A stretch of 40,070 nt of DNA. Source: Symsagittifera roscoffensis (taxonomy: Eukaryota; Xenacoelomorpha; Acoela; Convolutidae). The number at the start of each line of letters is the position of its first letter. Positions within the stretch are counted from its first letter, which is position 1. Below the pieces are notes generated by a model. It was not told where the DNA came from. It did not search any database and saw only the letters and a list, made by a program, of their open reading frames with translations. Location of the stretch: NCBI RefSeq assembly GCF_963678635.1, contig NW_026971656.1, positions 64,001 through 104,070 on the forward strand. The letters are read 5' to 3'. The translations under genes were made by a program, and so were the position numbers. Of the stretch, positions 35,101 to 40,070 are shown one piece after another.

Positions 35101-38009
35101 AGAGAATCTCCTGAACTCTCGATAGCTCTTTGATAAACATTTTTTGTAAATAATTTATGGTTGTCTTTTATTTCATCTTTTATAATTATGTTTTTTTTTC
35201 AACTTTCTTTCAACTGTGAATTTCAAAGGGTTGAAAAGGTTTCTGCAAACGTGTTACGCACTACATAGATTTATATATTAAAAAGTGTTTAAGCTGGAAT
35301 AAAAATTAACTTTGACAAAATTCTTATTACTAATATTTATATAACAAAAGAAAAGTTATTTGAAGAGAACTGATCCAGGAACCTGACTTGATTCTCGACA
35401 GACCTAAGAAGGTTTCTCTCGAAATTTTTAGGCAAAAAAATTAATTCCACCAGAGGAAAAGACGTCATTACTCTTCAACTTGTAGAAACTTCTAAATAAT
35501 ATAATCTTTACAGTAACTACTAGAAATTTATATTAGGAACTTACTCATTACTCATTAAATTTTTCTGAATGTTCTTAATTCTAGTAATATCCAATACAGT
35601 TTTAACCAATCAAAAGTCCGGAACAAACTCCAAGGTAATGAGATTGATGAAAAAATTTGTCTGTTTTATATGTTTAGCTGTTTTTTGTTTTTAAATCCAA
35701 ATAAAGATATCCAAGCAAGGTTGTGATTAATAGGAGTAATTTTTATAATATTTCGTACAACAAGAAATTTTATTCTACAAAATGTCTTATAAACAAAAAC
35801 ATTCTATCAATTTGAAGATAAGCTAGAATCTTCATTTATTATATAATGTTATTATGCTGAACCAAAAAAGTTTCGTTCTAAAATCTTTTTTTAGATATTT
35901 TAAATCTAATTTGCTTGGCGAGATAATTCCTAGAACATTAATCATGAAAATGATGTTTGAATGAACAAAGAAAAAGTTTTCTTTAACCCCGCGGGAAATC
36001 TAAAATTTGCAAGATTTTAAAGAGATTTAAAAATTCTCTATAGTGTCTCTGGTTCTCTAAAGCTCTTTTTTCACTGCAAAAATTCATGTTGCTCTAGTTT
36101 CAACGAAAACATACTTAAGTTCAATTTTGTTTCAATTTTGCTTTATATAATCTATTTAAGTCGATATTTTAGGCGATAAAGTCGATTGTATTTTCAATTG
36201 TATAAGTCCCAGTTGACTTTTGAACCTTCTCTTGGATTCTCTCAACTTTGAACAAAGTCTTCGTTTTTGTGGATCAAGGTTTTTTGGAAAAAGTAAATTG
36301 ATAGATTCTTATAGCGTCGGGATTCATCACAAAGTAAATATCAAATTGCCCGACAATTATCCCAAACTGGCCAGTTTATCAGTTTTTAAATCTCAATTTC
36401 TCAAAATTTGATTTCAGGGCAACAATCACTTTCACGTTGCGGAAACTGGGCAAAGTTGTGGCAAAAACGCCCAAAAAATTGGTCAAAAATTGACTGAATC
36501 CAGAAACCAAACAAAAGTTTGAAAAAATTGTAAATGGATTTACTTTTATGCAATAGATTTCAAGGCAATATTGTTTTTCAGCCTGAGTCAGAAAATTGAT
36601 TTAGTTTGCAAAAAATCATTCAAAGTAGTCTCAACCCAGATTGACCTCCTTAGACCCAAAAAACTGATCCTACAATGCCGCCAACCAAAATTATGGAAAA
36701 TACTAGTCATACAAATTTCATACTGTTTGCTTGAATGATGTCATCAAATTTTCAAAGAACTTTTAGTTTCGAAAATTCCCAAAAGTTTTTTTTTCAATTT
36801 CAAAACGAATTTGTACTCCAACTTTTTTTAAAATAAAAGCGCGCTTAAGGTAGTCCTTGATGCGGAAATTGTGAATTTTTTCCGTTTGTCCGAAAAAAAG
36901 TTTTGTTTGACATTTGATTCTGTCATCATAGTATATGCTTAAGACAATTTCAAGACAATTCAGGTTGTTTCCAATGCATTGGAATTGCAAGACCCTCAAA
37001 CCCTTGGAAGCTTAATTTTTGAGTAAGCCAAAGTTTTTGTTCCTTGTGTTCGGTTACGAACAGAACTCATAAATTTTGAAAAAGAAAACAAAATAAAAAG
37101 TTCTGATTTCCTAGTTGATGGAAAATGTTAGACATACTGTTGCCATTTTTGAAAAATCTGAAAGCAGCGGGGGACTGCTGTTTGAAACCAAAATTAGTCT
37201 GAAGGAAGAACCAAACCAAGCAAACATAATTTGACCTTTCTTCAAACGTCGGGACAAAAGACTATGGAAAAATAAAGATTTTTGGAAAATGTTTGAACAA
37301 AAAAACGCTCAAACAATTTAACATTTTTAAACTAGCATTTGCGACAAAAGTTGTTTTTACAATTTAAAACATATTGATGTCTTTAAACAAATTATTTTTG
37401 TGTTGACGATATTTTTGTCCATTTGAAAAGCGGAAAAAAGCAGCTAGGGCAAATTTTTTCAAACTGTTTATGACTGAATAACAATTTTTTGGCATTCGTA
37501 CATAAAATAAAAAATTCTTCAGATACCCCATAGCCAGCCAGAAATTTCAGGGGTTGCCTGATACGAGCATTCTTGTTTTTATTCCTTTCAACAAATATCA
37601 TCAGGGAATTTTCCGGTCAAACAACTTGAGTGTAGTTCAAAAAGGATAATTTTCTTCTGTTTTAGACTTCAAGATCCAGCATGCTCCCCTTTACACGATA
37701 TCTTTCGGCACAATGGTGGCAAAGAGCGAGAATATGGGCAACACAACTGTTTCCGGCAAAGGCCTTGATTATCATAACGGGATGGCTTTCACTGCGACTG
37801 ACAGAGATCAAGACGAAAGTAACACTGGAAACTGTGCCGCACAGTTCGGAGGAGGCGGTTGGTGGTATAAAGATTGTGTTAATGCAAATCTGAATGGAAA
37901 AAAGACCACTACAGGTAGTATGCCAGTTCACGACGGAATGAGGTATACTGATATTAATGATTATGGCATGATTTCTTCCAGTGAGATGAGAATGATTCGT
38001 GTCGGCTGA
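26109..38009 (+). CDS. Secreted coiled-coil fibrinogen-related (FReD) protein, spliced gene
   Basis: Visible exons join in phase to about 515 residues: 26109-26126, 26361-27326, 28722-28941 and 37666-38009 (TGA). The product has a signal peptide (MKILKK joined to TSVVVLIFLTVSLS), a long repetitive coiled coil, and the middle and C-terminal parts of a fibrinogen C-terminal domain. FReD proteins are extracellular lectin-like molecules that often bind acetylated sugars or microbial surfaces through the calcium-stabilised C-terminal lobe. Coiled coils make them oligomers. An immune or adhesion role is inference. The N-terminal part of the domain, with its first cysteine and Gly-Gly-Trp stretch, was not found, so an exon may be missing or the domain may be shortened. 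The last intron is about 8.7 kb and carries an antisense PolB relic. No frame breaks occur in the exons found. Confidence 0.82.
26361..27326 (+). CDS. FReD gene exon 2: signal-peptide core and repetitive coiled coil
   Basis: The exon is 322 codons, bounded by acceptor AATTATTTAG and donor ACA/GTAAGTAA. It opens with TSVVVLIFLTVSLS, then NETKKIKAQQTDANR. The remainder is built from a 90-residue unit that contains 25-residue sub-repeats of the form KIERVESDLAFHSDMVAGDM plus KNIS. A spacing of 25 equals two heptads plus one hendecad, as in long parallel coiled coils. Nine N-glycosylation sequons are visible (one NET, one NIT, five NIS, one NFS, one NLS), most at the same place in each sub-repeat. 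This would give a sugar-coated stalk. No cysteine occurs in the exon, so chains would be held by coiling alone here. Confidence 0.88.
26436..27326 (+). repeat. 270-bp in-frame tandem repeats in exon 2
   Basis: Units start at 26436, 26706 and 26976. Units 1 and 2 are full 270-bp copies, and the third changes into extra 75-bp sub-repeats toward the end. Several 20-40 bp runs are identical between units, at silent positions too. This indicates recent unequal exchange or conversion rather than ancient repeats. Confidence 0.9.
27327..28721 (+). other. FReD intron 2; possible home of a missing exon
   Basis: The donor GTAAGTAA is at 27327 and the acceptor CACATTTCAG ends at 28721. No clear exon encoding the start of the fibrinogen domain was found. 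The nearest hint is VFEDCNEVV at about 28330-28359, where EDC could be the first cysteine of a FReD, but it runs into a stop and its donor would be poor. Two similar GCTGTTTTCT...ATCAGAACAACTCTTG stretches lie at about 27569-27613 and 27850-27891. Confidence 0.45.
28722..28941 (+). CDS. FReD gene exon: middle of the fibrinogen domain
   Basis: The 220-bp exon enters in phase 0 after ATTTCAG and leaves in phase 1 at GCAG/GTAAGC. It reads FGQEIVLQRREQLDVLF, FEEYEAGFGDFSGAGDLWLG, LNRMHKLTQKGRWNLRV and ends WGEWA. The Gln-Arg-Arg, the aromatic-x-x-Tyr-x-x-Gly-Phe-Gly, the Leu-Trp-Leu-Gly and the Leu-Arg-Val are hallmark positions of this part of the domain. The phase 1 end matches the last exon's start. 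Confidence 0.88.
28942..29845 (+). other. FReD last intron, left part, no gene seen
   Basis: AT-rich sequence with no recognised coding block. It includes short repeated TTTTGAATCA/TTTTGATTCA words near 29090-29125. It lies between the middle FReD exon and the antisense PolB relic. Confidence 0.5.
29846..33246 (-). pseudogene. Polinton-type PolB relic IV, antisense in the FReD intron
   Basis: Near full-length but broken protein-primed DNA polymerase. Minus-strand order: C2H2 finger (SFSCRECNYCTYNHQKMNFH, then LRNKH) at about 33165-33085; a second finger (NCVKCENFEDIIHF); KVFNFQISINPNLLSEKLA, KYRYFYAHENNTLFDK and TNVTIFAALL; CCFRALAVHLHGTTNLE in a shifted frame near 32400; FLGVLMNNLPIVEDVVV; TLRETLFEKMDGLNIE; LIEKPIFSCDKDPQ; LPVFGVNRSRYE, an exonuclease II-like block near 31570; TPPTGFENNNYLKS; ITGGPSIVFTRKAV; ATRPECKIESYFTTGRKKK; YAKLRMSELFYNVFIKFCD; a motif C site reading NRNS where DTDS is expected; DKMEPRLFKEEF; and NRGFKTSNYAVATYEQTKK at the C-terminus. 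About 200 residues of palm, including motif B, are deleted near 30455. Many frameshifts and stops confirm a dead copy. Confidence 0.88.
31779..31816. repeat. Palindromic TTCTAGAA doublet
   Basis: AGAAATTTCTAGAAA at 31779-31793 is followed at once by a second AATTTCTAGAAATTTT. The first contains three contiguous inverted nGAAn units, the layout of a heat-shock element. It lies inside decayed polymerase sequence, so it may be a chance slippage duplication. Confidence 0.4.
33247..34513 (+). other. FReD last intron, middle part, unrecognised frames
   Basis: It contains an open plus-strand frame of about 114 codons ending at 34036 with no ATG at its start. Protein-like segments include LMADLHLTRKEILFLENL and SATIFIPYPISKFVKI. 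A second frame at 34122-34340 has one strong hydrophobic segment (ITSYIFFLVLLTSVIFLIL), a possible membrane span. Neither has a recognised family. CAACCAATCAGA occurs at about 33478 and again at about 33528. Confidence 0.3.
34514..34597 (+). repeat. Two-copy direct repeat, 47-bp spacing
   Basis: AACTACCGTCAATTACCTCC...CAGCTCTAAAT (34514-34550) and CAACTACTGTCAAGTTTCTC...CAGCTCTAAAT (34561-34597) align over 37 bp with few differences. Confidence 0.65.
34663..35120 (+). pseudogene. Decayed coding segment inside the FReD intron, family unknown
   Basis: Right after a TTTTCAG the plus strand opens with VQNSNLLYSVEFSPDLAQIQ and RKTVSEVFWHKWTSQSKSG, then a stop. It reopens in the same frame as WMVEEVMQGDFNEHHMMQEL and TENQLRIMQKMAKSLNKW, then another stop. 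The second part has a leucine/methionine spacing like a coiled coil. Base composition is clearly less AT-rich than its surroundings. Downstream frames near 35000-35110 also look protein-like but shift frame. It may be a processed or fragmentary copy of a host or element gene. An overlapping 75-codon frame at 34749-34976 is probably a shadow. Confidence 0.35.
35121..37665 (+). other. FReD last intron, right part, no gene seen
   Basis: Long AT-rich intron sequence ending in the acceptor CTTCTGTTTTAG at 37665. A minus-strand frame at 37392-37601 reads ARIRQPLKFLAGYGVSEEFF and is not recognised. Part of it (about 37545-37600, GATACGAGCATTCTT) resembles 39176-39225, so it belongs to a dispersed repeat. 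Confidence 0.45.
37666..38009 (+). CDS. FReD gene last exon: C-terminal fibrinogen lobe
   Basis: After TTTTAG the exon starts with two bases that complete a codon split by the preceding phase 1 exon, giving D. The frame runs 113 codons to TGA: FKIQHAPLYTISFGTM, KGLDYHNGMAFTATDRDQDE, NCAAQFGGGGWWYKDC, NANLNGKK and SSSEMRMIRVG. The Tyr-His-Asn-Gly-Met, the Asp-rich calcium loop (DRDQDE), the Cys...Trp-Trp-Tyr...Cys disulphide pair and Asn-Leu-Asn-Gly are diagnostic of the domain's ligand-binding C-terminal lobe. The stretch between NLNG and SSSEM lacks the usual Trp-rich loop pattern. There it reads VHDGMRYTDINDYG, which may alter ligand binding. One NTT sequon is present. Confidence 0.92.
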
Positions 38010-38206
38010 ATGGAGGACAAAGTAAGACTAGAGCAGATATCTATAGAAGAGCATTAACTAACAACGAAAAATTGGAACTATTATCAAAAACAAACCACAC
38101 TCAAATTATTCACGTTTAACTCATTTATAGATTACTAACTGGAAAGTTGAGGTTTCTAATAAGATCTACTTAGACTAATTGCTGTAAATGTTATTTTAGG
38201 CTTAAA
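38010..38206 (+). other. FReD 3' flank
   Basis: Probable 3' UTR. I see no AATAAA between the stop codon and the minisatellite, so the polyadenylation signal is either a variant or lies beyond the repeats (AATAAA words occur near 38692 and 38873). Confidence 0.35.
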
Positions 38207-38553
38207 ATCAACTCTGTTTACTGTGATTGACCCTGATTCACTCGTGTATCAACTCTGTTGATTGAAATTGACACTTATTGACAGGTATGTCGACCCTTTT
38301 GACTGTGATTGACCCTCATTGGCTCATGTCTCAATTCTGTCGACTGTGATTGTCCCTGATTGGCTCATGCATCGACTTTGTCGACTGTGATAGACCGGGG
38401 TTGGCCCATGTATCGACTTTGTCGACTGCGAACGAGCCTGGTTAGATCATGTGTTGACCCTGATCGGCTCATGTGTCGATTTTTTTGTGAACGACCCAGA
38501 TTGGATCATGTGTCATCTCTGTCTACTCTGATCGATCCTGATTGCCATAAAAA
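38207..38553. repeat. Degenerate 41-bp minisatellite
   Basis: About eight copies of a unit close to GACTGTGATTGACCCTGATT followed by GGCTCATGTATCGACTTTGTC. The central copies around 38300-38420 keep an exact 41-bp period. Flanking copies carry substitutions and small deletions. The unit is richer in G and C than its surroundings. The 76-codon frame at 38360 is only a reading of this repeat. Confidence 0.85.
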
Positions 38554-40070
38554 AAAGCTTCGAAACTCTAATTATGCTTCAAAAGCATAATTTATTCCCG
38601 AAAATGGCTGAAATGGAAATTTTTAAACTCCCAGAGTGTTACAAAAAAATCATCGTAGGTATAATACTTTTACAATTTGAAATCGAGGAGTCAATAAACT
38701 GAATGGGGTATAAAAATTTGTTGATAACTTTTATTTCGCAGAAAATTGACTGAAATAAAAACCACATCAAGTCTAGGAATTCCTTTTTCTTCGAAAGTTG
38801 GAACAACAACCGACAGAACTAAACACAATCAACGCATTTAACACGACTTACAAAATTATCAGTAGTTTTCAATAAAATTTTAATTATATCCACAAAAAAG
38901 TAGTTTTCTGTTTCTGATAGCTAGAAATACCAAATTTTTACACTCATTTCAGCTTCAGACAGCTATACTAGATTGAAAGAATCATGAAAATAGCATTCAG
39001 TTTAGCTGGAAATTTCAAAAATACTCAAAAGGTAACGTTTGCAAATAACTCATACTATTTTTGGTTTTGAGAGGAAACTATTAAGATTTTAAAAATTATA
39101 AATTTTGATGTTATCAGTCTAGCCAATACTTAGTTCATCAAAAACTATTCGAGACCAACTAAAGGGTAGTCGAGACATTCAGGGTTTTGCACTGATACGA
39201 GCAGTCTTTTTTTTAATCGTTGGAGCTTTAATCAAGTCATTTTGTTAACTCTTCGTGGGATTTTTCATTTCGCTTTAAACGCTATGCTAATTACAGAAAT
39301 TTTCAAATCTTTGGCTGTTATTGACAATTGAGACAAACGATAACTTTCACAATTGTAAACTACAAGAAAAGTTTTTTGATTCTGAAAAATTTATTTGCCT
39401 TTGGATTTCTGCGCTTAAGCAGCCGCAAAATTGTTTTTATATCCGGGTTGACCGTATTGCAATTTTAGTGATTTGGAAATTGCCTCAATTGTCGTACACA
39501 AATGATATAATGAAAATATCAAACTTTGAATTTTTTGAGTTTTTAATGTATCTTGCACTGAACAAAGAATACTAGACAAAATAAAAAGGAGTCTTAAGCA
39601 TTTTTGAAGAAAAAAAACAAATATTTGAGCACAAAATTCAATTTGCGATCAAAAAACAGAACCAATTTTGTGACAATTTTTTAAAAAAAAGTAGTTCTCT
39701 ATCAAAAAAATGCTAGTCACAGAATTTCACATATATGGAAATTTTATGTTTAGCATTTTTTTTTTGAAAATTTGATGAATTTATTGTAGCTTTAGTAGAC
39801 TTTCATAGTTTTTGGTTATGGAAACGTATAGCTAGCCTCTTTGATCTATTGAGGTCAACGCGGGTAACTCTGAGCATTTTCAGCGTTGTTTTCACGCAGG
39901 AGGAGCTTTCTGCGTACGAAATATCAACAATTGAGAAGCTGCTGGTAATGGCGAGCTTGGGTTCTTTTAAACTGTTCATGATCAAATAGATATTGTTGTT
40001 GAAGCAAAATTTCATTCTTATCATAGGCTTAACAAGAGAAAGAGACAGAAAAATTTATTGTGACAACAAT
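38554..40070. other. Right end, no gene recognised
   Basis: AT-rich DNA. A short ATG-initiated stretch at 38984-39031 (MKIAFSLAGNFKNTQK) is followed by GTAACG and resembles the layout of FReD exon 1, but no following exon is visible. At 39176-39240 lies the second copy of the dispersed repeat seen near 37545. Near 39803-40024 both strands have protein-like frames (minus: FSIVDISYAESSSCVKTT; plus: SIFSVVFTQEELSAYEIS). I cannot decide between them or name a family. Confidence 0.4.

Noticed and set aside
37662-37931. Minus-strand frame opposite the last FReD exon
   Set aside because: It is a shadow of the plus-strand fibrinogen exon.
38360-38590. 76-codon plus-strand frame rich in Arg and Leu
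   Set aside because: It simply translates the 41-bp minisatellite.
1-40070. CRISPR array, tRNA, rRNA or bacterial operon
   Set aside because: No short regularly spaced repeats with unique spacers, no cloverleaf or rRNA sequence that I could recognise, and no closely packed genes with ribosome binding sites.

Overview
The window is AT-rich eukaryotic DNA. It contains one spliced gene with GT-AG introns, a metazoan-type fibrinogen-related (FReD) protein, a BEL/Pao retrotransposon relic (a superfamily known only from animals), and many relics of a protein-primed family B DNA polymerase (PolB) of the Polinton/Maverick type. This fits an invertebrate animal nuclear genome. I cannot name the species from sequence alone. 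There is no bacterial gene layout, operon, CRISPR array, tRNA or rRNA that I can support.

Layout, left to right. 1-738: unrecognised minus-strand coding remnants, one running off the left edge. About 1.1-15.2 kb: a tandem array built from four kinds of diverged module, called A, B, C and D here, in the order (B fragment)-A-B-C-A-B-C-A-D-C-A-D-C. D, C and, more tentatively, A and B carry broken PolB reading-frame blocks on the plus strand. About 15.05-18.4 kb: the most complete plus-strand PolB relic, with blocks in family order from the N-terminal region to the palm, all broken by stops and frameshifts. 17.8-22.2 kb: a 1,538-bp tandem duplication that straddles the PolB/BEL boundary. Its second copy carries a 1,271-bp insert with TG...CA tips flanked by a 4-bp ATAG repeat, a possible solo LTR. 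21.8-24.4 kb: minus-strand gag-protease relic of a BEL/Pao element with zinc knuckles.

26.1-38.0 kb holds the only gene that still looks intact: a secreted coiled-coil plus FReD protein on the plus strand. Visible exons are 26109-26126 (start of the signal peptide), 26361-27326 (rest of the signal peptide and a repetitive coiled coil), 28722-28941 (middle of the fibrinogen domain) and 37666-38009 (C-terminal fibrinogen domain). Phases match across the joins. The usual N-terminal part of the fibrinogen domain was not found. The last intron, about 8.7 kb, holds a minus-strand PolB relic (29846-33246) with zinc fingers, a degraded exonuclease region, an internal deletion of palm sequence and a destroyed motif C. 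A degenerate 41-bp minisatellite lies 3' of the gene. The last 1.5 kb has no gene I recognise.

The main story is one probably live lectin-like gene in a graveyard of repeatedly duplicated PolB elements. No Polinton integrase, packaging ATPase, protease or capsid gene was recognised. Family assignments rest on motif recognition by eye. No database search was run.
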